Assembly: GCA_035573855.1 (NCBI GenBank)
Contig: DATLZU010000021.1
Location: 1-64,000, forward strand
Reading direction: 5' to 3'
From: DATLZU01 sp035573855
Lineage (GTDB): Bacteria > Nitrospirota > Nitrospiria > Nitrospirales > Nitrospiraceae
Length of the DNA: 64,000 nucleotides
Position numbers and translations under genes: made by a program. Positions within the stretch are counted from its first letter, which is position 1. Each line of letters begins with the position of its first letter. Below, piece by piece: positions 33,673-43,498 of this stretch. Under the pieces are notes generated by a model. It saw only the letters and a list, made by a program, of their open reading frames with translations. It was not told the DNA's origin and made no database searches.

Positions 33673-34800
33673 TCACTCGAAGAAGGTCTTCATCCTGTCG
33701 AAGAAACCATCCCCTTCGTTGTCCAGCGTCATCCCGCTTTCTTTGGCGAATTCGGTCAACAATTCCTTCTGCCTCGGCGTCAGCTTGGTCGGAATGTGCA
33801 CTTTGATCGTGCACAACTGATCGCCAGTCTGGTGCCCTTTCAGGCTGGGCACTCCCAGACCCTTCAGCCGCAGCACCTTGTCGTGTTGCGTGCCAGGAGG
33901 AATCTTGATGACCGTTTTCCCCTTCAACGTGGGGACTTCGACTTTGCCGCCCAGCGCCGCCGTCACGAAGCTGACCGGGACGTCACACAAGATGTCGTTG
34001 CCTTTCCGCGTAAAGACCGGATGCGGCTTGACGGTCACGGCGACATACAGGTCGCCGGGCGGTCCGCCGTTGATGCCGTGCTCGCCTTCGTTGGCCAGTC
34101 GCAACCGCATGCCCGATTCGATTCCAGCGGGAATGTGCACGGACAGAGTCCGTTCCCGGTAGACACGTTGGCGGCCTTGACAGGTGCCGCAGGGCTCCGT
34201 GATGACGTGGCCGCTGCCCTCGCACTGACCGCATGGCCGGCTGACGCTGAAGAAGCCCTGCTGGAACCGGAGCTGTCCAGATCCCTTGCAACTGGGACAG
34301 GGTTTAATCGAGGACGCCGACCGCGCGCCGCTGCCTTTGCAGTCCGGACAGACTTCCCACCGCGGAATCTTGAGCTTGGCTTCCTTCCCGTAAACCGCTT
34401 CTTCGAAGGACAGTTCCAGGTTGTATTGGAGATCCGATCCGCGTTCGGCTCGAGATCGTCCGCGCGGGCTGCCGAAGAAGTCTTCGAAGATGTCGTTGAA
34501 GATGTCGCTGAACCCGCCGCGGCCGAAATCGAAGCCCTCGAACCCGCCGGACCCCTGCTGCGCGCCGGCATGACCGAACATGTCGTAACGTCGGCGTTTC
34601 TCTTGATCGCTGAGCACTTCGTAGGCTTCGTTGATCTCTTTGAATCGTTCTTCGGCGGCTTTTTTCTGCTGGTCGGTGCTTTGGAGATCGGGATGGTATT
34701 GGCGCGCCAGCCGGCGGTAGGCTTTCTTGATGTCTTCCTCGGAGGCGTTACGGTCGACCCCGAGCACCTCGTAATAGTCGCGCTTAGCCACGGAAGCCAT
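33673..34800 (-). CDS. dnaJ: Chaperone DnaJ
   Basis: 375 residues. The J domain (YYEVLGVDRNASEEDIKKAYR, HPD in ARQYHPDLQS) is followed by a G/F-rich linker and a complete zinc-finger region with four CxxCxGxG-type motifs (CPDCKGSG, CPSCKGSG, CGQCEGSG, CGTCQGRQ). Two peptide-binding beta domains and a C-terminal dimerisation part follow. It delivers clients to DnaK and stimulates its ATPase. A terminator-like hairpin lies between it and dnaK. Confidence 0.97.
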   Translation of the reverse strand: MASVAKRDYYEVLGVDRNASEEDIKKAYRRLARQYHPDLQSTDQQKKAAEERFKEINEAYEVLSDQEKRRRYDMFGHAGAQQGSGGFEGFDFGRGGFSDIFNDIFEDFFGSPRGRSRAERGSDLQYNLELSFEEAVYGKEAKLKIPRWEVCPDCKGSGARSASSIKPCPSCKGSGQLRFQQGFFSVSRPCGQCEGSGHVITEPCGTCQGRQRVYRERTLSVHIPAGIESGMRLRLANEGEHGINGGPPGDLYVAVTVKPHPVFTRKGNDILCDVPVSFVTAALGGKVEVPTLKGKTVIKIPPGTQHDKVLRLKGLGVPSLKGHQTGDQLCTIKVHIPTKLTPRQKELLTEFAKESGMTLDNEGDGFFDRMKTFFE

Positions 34801-34817
34801 AGCTTTCTATGTCGAAC

Positions 34818-34849
34818 AAAAACCGAGTCCCGCGCGAACGGAACTCGGT
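34818..34849 (-). terminator. Rho-independent terminator-like hairpin between dnaK and dnaJ
   Basis: On the minus strand ACCGAGT pairs with ACTCGGT around a G+C-rich loop, and TTTTTG follows directly. It sits 22 bases after the dnaK stop and just before dnaJ. It may reduce read-through and so keep DnaJ below DnaK levels. Confidence 0.6.
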
Positions 34850-34871
34850 CTTGTTGAGGGATTATTGTACT

Positions 34872-36785
<1,914 letters not shown>

Positions 36786-36819
36786 GTGCGTCTCCTTCCT
36801 TCATGAAGCATTCACCGCA

Positions 36820-37431
36820 TCAATCGGCGTCGTCCTTTGATGTGGGCTTCTCGGGTTTATCTGATGTTCCCATGGATACGCTGACCATGGCGGCCCGCAA
36901 CAATCGGTCATGCAGGAGATAACCTTTTTGAAATTCTTCGACCACCATGTTAGCCGCGACCTCCGCCGACTCGACTTGCGCCACGGCCTGATGGCGGGTC
37001 GGGTCGAACGGCTCTCCGACGCTTGCAATCGGACGGACTCCAAACTTTGCCAACGCTTCCGTCAGTTGCTTCAAGGTCAGTTCGACACCTTGAACAAGGG
37101 CTTCGCCTTCGCCATTCTCTTTGGCTGAGCGAATCGCCCGTTCCAAGTTGTCGAGAACCGGCAGCAGTTCGCGTAAAATCTGCTCGTTCCCAAATCGGAT
37201 CTGCTCCCGTTGCTCCCGCTGCGTCACGCGCTTGTAGTTCTCGAACTCTGCTGCTAACCGGAGATACTTGTCCTGCAGCACTTGACATTCTGCGGTTTTG
37301 GAAGCGAGCGCCCGCCTCAGTTCCGCGACCGGTCCCGTTTCTTCCTGCGATTCATCCGAAGGAGAAGGGAGTTCCTGGGTCTTGGCTTCTAACTCTTCGA
37401 TTGTATTCGTGTTTTTGTCGTTCTGGTCCAC
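36820..37431 (-). CDS. grpE: Nucleotide exchange factor GrpE
   Basis: 203 residues from a GTG at 37431. A long N-terminal helix with acidic start (LEAKTQELPSPSDESQEETG, then AECQVLQDKYLRLAAEFENYKR) leads to the GrpE core (ELLPVLDNLERAI and FDPTRHQAVAQVESAE, then VVEEFQKGYLLHDRLLRAAMVSV). It releases ADP from DnaK. It is the first heat-shock gene of the dnaK group. No CIRCE element or hrcA gene is present upstream. Confidence 0.96.
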   Translation of the reverse strand: MDQNDKNTNTIEELEAKTQELPSPSDESQEETGPVAELRRALASKTAECQVLQDKYLRLAAEFENYKRVTQREQREQIRFGNEQILRELLPVLDNLERAIRSAKENGEGEALVQGVELTLKQLTEALAKFGVRPIASVGEPFDPTRHQAVAQVESAEVAANMVVEEFQKGYLLHDRLLRAAMVSVSMGTSDKPEKPTSKDDAD

Positions 37432-37829
37432 CAGCGTACCTATTACTGTACTGGCTGCGAGATAGCCACCAAGCCCTTAAAGTCAACGGGTCTCGGGAGA
37501 TTTGTTTCCTGATCGGGACATGCATGTCAGTATGGATAGAGCCGGCGTCATGACCGCAAGGCGGCGATCCTGCAGAAAATGAACATGCGGATGGCGCCGA
37601 TCCGGCATTCATCCCCTGTTGCGTCCACAGAGCAAGAGGTCACATGGCAACGGGGGCCGGGGCTAACGACCGGCTTTGCATGTTCTCTCGTCATGGGCTT
37701 TCAGCCCACCCTGCCACACGAACCCTTTTGAGAAAGGGAAGGCGGTGGGCGAAGCTCCCGGTTGTTTGCCCTCGCGGCGGTTGGCTGTTTTCCAAAGCAA
37801 GCCGCGCGGGGCGTTTGGCGGAAGAGCCT
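37432..37829. other. Gap between coaX and grpE with promoter and hairpins
   Basis: A minus-strand promoter for grpE lies at 37459-37486. Between about 37650 and 37760 there are several short perfect stems: GGGCTTTCAGCCC (37695-37707) and CCCTTTTGAGAAAGGG (37723-37738). None is followed by a T-run. The open plus-strand frames here have arginine-rich, domain-free translations and I reject them. The region could contain a leader RNA or read-through attenuators after coaX, but I cannot match a known RNA family. Confidence 0.4.
37459..37486 (-). promoter_or_regulatory. Candidate sigma-70-type promoter for grpE-dnaK
   Basis: On the minus strand TTGACT (37481-37486), a 16-bp spacer and TATCTC (37459-37464) lie about 28 bases before the grpE GTG. 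It does not fit the heat-shock sigma-32 consensus well. Confidence 0.4.
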
Positions 37830-38603
37830 TCACGCCTCGCCTTGACTTCGTCGGTAGAGCAGTTCCAAGCCTTCCAGGGTCAGCAAGGGGCGTACTTCGC
37901 GAATCGTTCGAGATTCGGGAGCGATAATCGCGGCTAGCCCACCGGTCGCGACTACGAAAGTGGAATGACCCAACTCCTGTTCCATACGGCGGACGATTTC
38001 GTCCACTAACCCCGCGTAGCCGTAGACCAAGCCGGATTGGATGCTGCTCGCCGTGTCTCGACCGATCACGGACTTGGGACGGACCAGTTCCACCTTGGGC
38101 AATTTGGCTGTGCGTGAAAACAGCGCGTCTGCGGAGATGCTCAGGCCCGGCGCAATGACCCCCCCGAGGTATTCGCCGGTCCCAGTTACGGCGCAGAAGG
38201 TGGTCGCGGTGCCGAAATCGACGATGATGAGTTCGGTTCGATAGCGGTGGTAGGCGGCCGCCGCGTTGACGAGCCGGTCGCTGCCGATCTCTTTCGGGTT
38301 GGCGTAACGTAGCGTGAGGCCGGTGTCCGTCTCACAAGAGATCACCAACGGAACCTGGCCAAAACAGGTCTGGGTCATTGCCTCGAACGGCTGGGTCAGG
38401 GAGGGAACGACGCTGGAAATGGCCGCGCCGGAGATGTGGTCCGGCTTCACCCCTGCCGCCGCTAGGAGGTTCAAGAACAGAATCCCGTATTCATCGATGG
38501 TTTTGCGGGGATCGGTCGCCAGACGCCAATGGCCCTTCAAGATCCGGCCGTCGAACAGTCCCCAGACAATGTTGGAATTTCCGATATCGATGGCCAATAG
38601 CAT
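37830..38603 (-). CDS. coaX: Type III pantothenate kinase CoaX
   Basis: 257 residues of an ASKHA-fold kinase: MLLAIDIGNSNIVWGLFDG (phosphate-1 motif), NPKEIGSDRLVNAAAAYHRY, IIVDFGTATTFCAVTGTGEYLGGVIAPG and VVATGGLAAIIAPES. It phosphorylates pantothenate in coenzyme A synthesis and is insensitive to CoA. It follows birA by 42 bp, an arrangement (birA-coaX) found in many bacteria. Confidence 0.96.
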   Translation of the reverse strand: MLLAIDIGNSNIVWGLFDGRILKGHWRLATDPRKTIDEYGILFLNLLAAAGVKPDHISGAAISSVVPSLTQPFEAMTQTCFGQVPLVISCETDTGLTLRYANPKEIGSDRLVNAAAAYHRYRTELIIVDFGTATTFCAVTGTGEYLGGVIAPGLSISADALFSRTAKLPKVELVRPKSVIGRDTASSIQSGLVYGYAGLVDEIVRRMEQELGHSTFVVATGGLAAIIAPESRTIREVRPLLTLEGLELLYRRSQGEA

Positions 38604-38645
38604 GACTTTAAATTAATTCTACTCCGCCTTCGCTCGGATTTGCCA

Positions 38646-39491
38646 TCATCTCAGGTGGAAAACATCGCCGGCATGAATCTCCAACAGTTCCGGATGGGAG
38701 CTGGCGGACGGCGTGCCGCTGCGAATGATCCGCAGGCCGCCGCTCTCGGCGATCGAGTCGGCCATGCCCTCGACCTGATCGCCCTGCGCCAGGGCGACCA
38801 GGACTCTGCGTCCCAGGGTCGAGCAACGGTCGCTGTACTCCTGTCTCAGCCGCTCGATCGGCTCCGACGCGAGCATTTCCAAGCGACGCTCGACCTGCGC
38901 CAAAAGCCCCGCCAGCAACCGCGCGCGATCGACGGGACGGCCGATCTCCGCCAGCAGCGAGGTGGCGCTCGCGCGAAGATCGTCCGGGAATCGATCGCGA
39001 TCGAGATTGACGTTGAGGCCGATGCCGATGATCACAAAGGGGATGCCATCCTGCCTGCACGCGCTTTCGCAGAGCAAGCCCCCCATTTTCCGGTCGTTCA
39101 CCAACAGGTCGTTGGGCCATTTGAGCGACGGGATCAGGGAAGTCTCCTGTTGAATCGCGTCGGCGCAGGCCAGGGCCGAGGCCAGCGGTATCCACGGCAA
39201 CCAGTGCGCCTTTCGTTCCGGCGAGGGTTGACGCAACACGATCACCGAGCAGTAGAGATTTACTCCGGGCGGCGAGAACCACGACCGGCCGCGGCGCCCT
39301 CGACCGGCGGTCTGCTGGTCCGCGACCACCGTCGTACCGTCTTCCGCCCCTTGCAGAGCCAGGGCCGTCGCGACCGTGTTGGTGGAATCCGTTTCCTCCA
39401 GAAGACAGAGGGACTGGCCGAGGATCCGGGTCGAGAGATGCCGTTGGATCGAATCGACCGTGAGCGGGAGTGAGAGCGGTGAGTCAAGCAC
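38646..39491 (-). CDS. birA: Biotin-[acetyl-CoA carboxylase] ligase BirA
   Basis: 281 residues from a GTG three bases after the nadC stop. The catalytic domain has ETDSTNTVA, the biotinoyl-AMP loop DQQTAGRGRRGRSWFSPPG, LKWPNDLLVNDRKMGGLLCE and IIGIGLNVN. No N-terminal HTH is seen, so this is a group I ligase without repressor function. A C-terminal SH3-like domain (GRRVLVALAQGDQVEGMAD) is present. It attaches biotin to carboxylase carrier protein. Confidence 0.95.
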   Translation of the reverse strand: MLDSPLSLPLTVDSIQRHLSTRILGQSLCLLEETDSTNTVATALALQGAEDGTTVVADQQTAGRGRRGRSWFSPPGVNLYCSVIVLRQPSPERKAHWLPWIPLASALACADAIQQETSLIPSLKWPNDLLVNDRKMGGLLCESACRQDGIPFVIIGIGLNVNLDRDRFPDDLRASATSLLAEIGRPVDRARLLAGLLAQVERRLEMLASEPIERLRQEYSDRCSTLGRRVLVALAQGDQVEGMADSIAESGGLRIIRSGTPSASSHPELLEIHAGDVFHLR

Positions 39492-39494
39492 TGG

Positions 39495-40373
39495 TTACGC
39501 GGTCCGGCGCCGGTTCCCGAGCGGCAGAATATCCATGCTGATCTCGGCGGCGGGAGCCGAATGGGTGAGCGCACCGACCGAGATGAAGTTCGCCCCGGCT
39601 GCGGCCATTTCGCGGACGTTTTCCAGCGTGATGCCGCCCGAAACTTCGACCAGGGCGCGCCCTTTGATCAGGTTGACGGCCCGACGCACGGTCGACGGGG
39701 ACATGTTATCGAGCAGGATGACATCGGCCGCTCCGTCCAACGCCTCGCGGATCTGCTTCAGAGATTCCACTTCGACGATGATTCGCAAGCCATGAGGGCT
39801 GCGTTCCCTGGCCAGGCGGCAGGCGTCGGCGATGTTCAGTCCGCGCGTTCTCAAGAGAGCCAGGTGGTTGTCCTTGATCAGGATGCCGTCGCCCAGGCTG
39901 CGGCGATGATTCCATCCGCCACCCAGCCGGACCGCCCACTTTTCCAGCGCGCGCAACCCGGGTACGGTCTTTCTCGTGTCCACGATCTTGACCGGATAAC
40001 CTCGAACAGCGTGGCGGAATTGCGCGGCGAGGGTCGCGATGCCGGACAGGTGTTGCAGAAAATTGAGCGCGACCCGCTCGCCCATCAAGAGCGAACGGCC
40101 GTCGCCTTCAATGGTCAGCAAGACGTTGCCCGGCGCGAGCTTCGTTCCCTCTTTCACCGCGCGGACGATCCTCAGCGACGAATCGACCGCACGGAAAGTC
40201 TCCTGCGCCGCCGCGATGCCGGCCGCGACCAGCGTCTGCCGGGCTACCACCACTCCGCGAGCAGGGCAAGGACCGGAAAAAAGCGCCGAGGTCGTTGCAT
40301 CGCCGAGTGCAAGGTCTTCACGCAGTGCTAAGCGAACGGCCTGGCGGATGTCCGCGGTCGGTAGGGGGATCAT
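39495..40373 (-). CDS. nadC: Nicotinate-nucleotide diphosphorylase (carboxylating) NadC
   Basis: 292 residues from the ATG at 40373, which overlaps the valS stop (ATGA). The quinolinate phosphoribosyltransferase fold is clear: LALREDLALGDATTSALF, ALNFLQHLSGIATLA, IVDTRKTVPGLRALEKWAVRLGGG, ILIKDNHLAL, IIVEVESLKQIREAL, DVILLDNMSP and VEVSGGITLENV. It makes nicotinate mononucleotide from quinolinate in NAD synthesis. The longer upstream reading frame is inside valS and is not translated as such. Confidence 0.96.
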   Translation of the reverse strand: MIPLPTADIRQAVRLALREDLALGDATTSALFSGPCPARGVVVARQTLVAAGIAAAQETFRAVDSSLRIVRAVKEGTKLAPGNVLLTIEGDGRSLLMGERVALNFLQHLSGIATLAAQFRHAVRGYPVKIVDTRKTVPGLRALEKWAVRLGGGWNHRRSLGDGILIKDNHLALLRTRGLNIADACRLARERSPHGLRIIVEVESLKQIREALDGAADVILLDNMSPSTVRRAVNLIKGRALVEVSGGITLENVREMAAAGANFISVGALTHSAPAAEISMDILPLGNRRRTA

Positions 40374-43165
40374 GGCGCGCGTCGCCGCATGATCGCGCAA
40401 AGCTGCTCTTCGCTGCTGAGCAGAACAGCCTGATCTCGTTGCAGAACCTTGAGCCGCCCTTGGTGCTCGGCGACTACGTCTGGGGGGGCGTTGGACGTGA
40501 ACTCGACATTCTTGAGCTTGGCTTCCAATCGCTGGACTTCTGCTGCCCCTTCCGCTCGTTGCCTGCTGATCCGGGCCAGGGCCTTCTGTAAGTCCACGTC
40601 TCCTTCCACGACCATCCCGACGGTGAGGCCTTCCGCGGCGAGCCTCAACACATTGGATGAGGGCCACTGGTCGAACGGAAGAACCTGTACGACTCCGCGG
40701 CCAAGATGTGCCACGAGCCCCTGAAGAGTTTCCAGGATCTGGCCTTCACGCTCATAACTTCCCCATGCGAAAAAGGCCACCGGCTTTCCCGGCGGGTAAT
40801 TCAGCAGCGCTCGGGCGGTTCGGGTGGTCGTGACGCATTGTTCGAGGATGCCGAATGCGTGTTCCGTGTCCTTGGAGTCCCAATCGGGCCGTTCCTCGGG
40901 ATAGGGTTGAATGACGAGGCTTTCGCCTTCGTGCGGCAGCGTCTGCCAAATCTCTTCGGTGATGAACGGCATGAATGGGTGCAACAGGCGTTGTACGGTC
41001 TCGAAGGTCTCGACCAGCGTGTGTCTGGTCCGTCGCGCGTCCACCGAATCGTTGTGCTGTAGGAACGGCTTGACCATTTCCAGGTACCAGTCGCAGTATT
41101 CATGCCAGATGAAGTGATACAGGCGGCTGGCGGCTCGGTCGAAGCGATAGTGTTCCAGTTCCTGGGTCACGCTTCTGATGGCGAAGTTCAGCCGACTCAG
41201 AATCCACCGGTCGGGAAACGAGCGCGCCGCGGCCGAAATGTCCTCCCGCGGGCCGTCGAGGTGCATGAGGATGAACCGGGCCGCGTTCCAAAGCTTATTG
41301 GCGAAGTTCCGATAGCCTTCGATCCGCTCTTCCGACAACTTGATGTCGCGACCGGGAGAGGCCATCGACGCCAGCGTGAAGCGCAGCGCGTCGGTGCCGT
41401 ACCGCTCCATCATGTGGAGGGGATCAATGACGTTCCCCTTTGACTTGCTCATCTTCTGACCCTCGGCGTCCCGAACCAACGCATGGATGTATACGTCGCG
41501 GAACGGCACGTCACCCGTGAACTTGAGCCCCATCATGATCATCCGGGCGACCCAGAAGAACAGAATGTCGAGACCTGTGACCAGAGTCGAGGTCGGATAG
41601 TAGGTCTTCAATTCAGGCGTCTCATCCGGCCAGCCGAGCGTGGAGAAGGGCCAGAGCCCGGACGAAAACCACGTGTCGAGCACGTCGGGATCTTGCACAA
41701 ATTCCTGGCCGCCGCAATCGGGGCACCGGGTGGGCACCGATTTTGCCACCACAGGCTGAGCTCCTTGCGCGAGGGTGTAGTTCCACTTCGTTATTTCCGG
41801 CAGTCGTCCTCCTTCTGCAGTGGTCCCAACGGCACGTCCGCTCCTCACGATGTGCTCTCGATTACAGCTTGTGCAATACCAGGCCGGAATCTGATGGCCC
41901 CACCAGATTTGACGGGAAATGCACCAATCTTTGATGTCCCGCATCCAGCCCAGATAGTTGTTGACCCAAGCTTCCGGGATCAGACGGATCCGCCCGTCCT
42001 CCACTACCTTGATCGCCGGCTCGGCAAGCGGCTTGATCTTGACGAACCACTGCGGCGAGAGAAAAGGCTCCACGACCGTCTTGCAGCGGTAGCATTTCCC
42101 GATCGCCATCTTGTGGTCTTCGACCTTCGTCAGAAAGCCGCGTTCGCGCAGAGCCTCAACGACGATCGTCCGAGCCTGGTGGACAGATTTCAGAGCCAGG
42201 TTTAACGACGGGTCCGCCTGGGCTTCCTGAAGTCCGATGTCGTCCATCTGGGCTCGCGCCGTCAAGAGAGAAATCCGAGGGAGTCCATGCCGTTCGCTTG
42301 CCTCAAAGTCGTTGAAGTCATGAGCTGGCGTGATCTTGACCGCACCGGTGCCAAATTCCAGGTCCACGAGGATGGTATCGCCGACAATCGGAATGTCGCG
42401 GGTTGTCAACGGCAGGCGAACAGCCTTGCCGATTAAATGGCGATAACGCGGGTCTTCGGGATGGACGGCGACGGCTGTGTCGCCCAGCATCGTCTCGGGC
42501 CGCGTGGTGGCGACGGTCAGGGCGGTGCCTGGGTCATCTGCCAACGGATAACGGATGTAGTACATCTTGCCCCTGATGTCTTCGTGCTCCACTTCGATGT
42601 CCGACAGCGCGGTGAGGCAGCGGGGACACCAGTTGATCAATCGTTCCCCCCGGTAGATGAGGCCGTCCTCGTAAAGGCGGACGAAGACCTCGCGGACTGC
42701 TTTGGAGAGTCCCTCGTCCATGGTGAATCGCAAACGGTCCCAGTCGCAGGAAGCCCCGAGACGCTTCAGTTGCTGAATGATGGTGTCGCCCGCTTTCGCT
42801 TTCCATTCCCAGACCCGTTGGAGGAATCGCTCCCGCCCCAAGGCTTCGCGCGAAGTGCCTTCGGCGAGCAGTTGTCGTTCCACCACGTTCTGCGTCGCGA
42901 TGCCGGCGTGGTCGGTGCCAGGCATCCAGAGCACGTTGCGCCCCTGCATGCGGCGCCAGCGGATCAGGATATCCTGCAGGGAGTTGTTCAACGCGTGTCC
43001 GACATGGAGCGACCCGGTGACATTCGGCGGAGGGATGACGATGCAGTATGGTCGGCCGGGGTGGGTCACAGATGCGCGAAAATAGCCGCGGTCGATCCAC
43101 ACCTGATACCAGCGTTCTTCGACCTGCTTCGGGTCGTAGGTCTTGTCAAGCTGCCGTTCCGACAT
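40370..43165 (-). CDS. valS: Valyl-tRNA synthetase
   Basis: 931 residues from the ATG at 43165 (MSERQLDKTYDPKQVEERWY). The class I signatures are PPPNVTGSLHVGHALNNS (HIGH) and KMSKSKGN (KMSKS). The editing domain lies between them (VATTRPETMLGDTAVAVHPED), an anticodon-binding domain follows, and a C-terminal coiled-coil arm begins near LQKALARISRQRAEG. It charges tRNA-Val and hydrolyses mischarged Thr. Confidence 0.97.
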   Translation of the reverse strand: MSERQLDKTYDPKQVEERWYQVWIDRGYFRASVTHPGRPYCIVIPPPNVTGSLHVGHALNNSLQDILIRWRRMQGRNVLWMPGTDHAGIATQNVVERQLLAEGTSREALGRERFLQRVWEWKAKAGDTIIQQLKRLGASCDWDRLRFTMDEGLSKAVREVFVRLYEDGLIYRGERLINWCPRCLTALSDIEVEHEDIRGKMYYIRYPLADDPGTALTVATTRPETMLGDTAVAVHPEDPRYRHLIGKAVRLPLTTRDIPIVGDTILVDLEFGTGAVKITPAHDFNDFEASERHGLPRISLLTARAQMDDIGLQEAQADPSLNLALKSVHQARTIVVEALRERGFLTKVEDHKMAIGKCYRCKTVVEPFLSPQWFVKIKPLAEPAIKVVEDGRIRLIPEAWVNNYLGWMRDIKDWCISRQIWWGHQIPAWYCTSCNREHIVRSGRAVGTTAEGGRLPEITKWNYTLAQGAQPVVAKSVPTRCPDCGGQEFVQDPDVLDTWFSSGLWPFSTLGWPDETPELKTYYPTSTLVTGLDILFFWVARMIMMGLKFTGDVPFRDVYIHALVRDAEGQKMSKSKGNVIDPLHMMERYGTDALRFTLASMASPGRDIKLSEERIEGYRNFANKLWNAARFILMHLDGPREDISAAARSFPDRWILSRLNFAIRSVTQELEHYRFDRAASRLYHFIWHEYCDWYLEMVKPFLQHNDSVDARRTRHTLVETFETVQRLLHPFMPFITEEIWQTLPHEGESLVIQPYPEERPDWDSKDTEHAFGILEQCVTTTRTARALLNYPPGKPVAFFAWGSYEREGQILETLQGLVAHLGRGVVQVLPFDQWPSSNVLRLAAEGLTVGMVVEGDVDLQKALARISRQRAEGAAEVQRLEAKLKNVEFTSNAPPDVVAEHQGRLKVLQRDQAVLLSSEEQLCAIMRRRAP

Positions 43166-43264
43166 AAGCCTTGCGGCTGCGCGATTGAGCAGGCATCTTA
43201 ACATGCCCGATCCACCCTCACAAGGCACGGAGCGCGCTTCTGTAGAGCCTCGCACGGACCGCGC

Positions 43265-43294
43265 TTGTCGGCGCGTCGCTCGCCGTGCTATAGA
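43265..43294 (+). promoter_or_regulatory. Promoter before the 37-residue basic protein
   Basis: TTGTCG (43265-43270), an 18-bp spacer and TATAGA (43289-43294), with TG two bases before the -10, form a plausible promoter. The leader to the ATG at 43348 is about 47 bases. Confidence 0.5.
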
Positions 43295-43347
43295 TGCGCG
43301 CCGCCTGGGGGCGGAGTGGCATCTGAACCGAGAAGAATGGAGAGATC

Positions 43348-43461
43348 ATGGCCAGAGGACGAGAGAAGGACAGAAAGACGAGAAGGAAGCATCGCAAGAA
43401 CGTGCAGCGGTTGAAAGCCCTGGCGAAGGCGCGGCGCAGCAAGAAGGCCAAAAAGACGTGA
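43348..43461 (+). CDS. 37-residue highly basic protein
   Basis: The frame from the ATG at 43348 (GGAG at 43339-43342) encodes 37 residues, more than half of them Lys or Arg, starting MARGREKDRKTRRKHRKNVQ and ending RRSKKAKKT. It has its own promoter and ribosome site and is followed by nothing co-directional. The composition suggests a nucleic-acid-binding peptide such as a small ribosome-associated protein. I cannot match it to Thx or another named family. Confidence 0.6.
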   Translation: MARGREKDRKTRRKHRKNVQRLKALAKARRSKKAKKT

Positions 43462-43498
43462 AAGTGAAAGATCGCCGAGCGAGGAGGAGGGCTGAAAA

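Noticed and set aside
33796..34857. 353-codon open frame on the plus strand
   Set aside because: It is the antisense of dnaJ, whose minus-strand product is a perfect DnaJ. High G+C third positions keep the opposite frame open.
37432..37500. CIRCE element before grpE
   Set aside because: No TTAGCACTC-N9-GAGTGCTAA or near match occurs, and no hrcA gene is present.
37644..37937. Two overlapping plus-strand frames before coaX
   Set aside because: No ribosome site, arginine-rich translation, and they run into the 3' part of coaX on the other strand.
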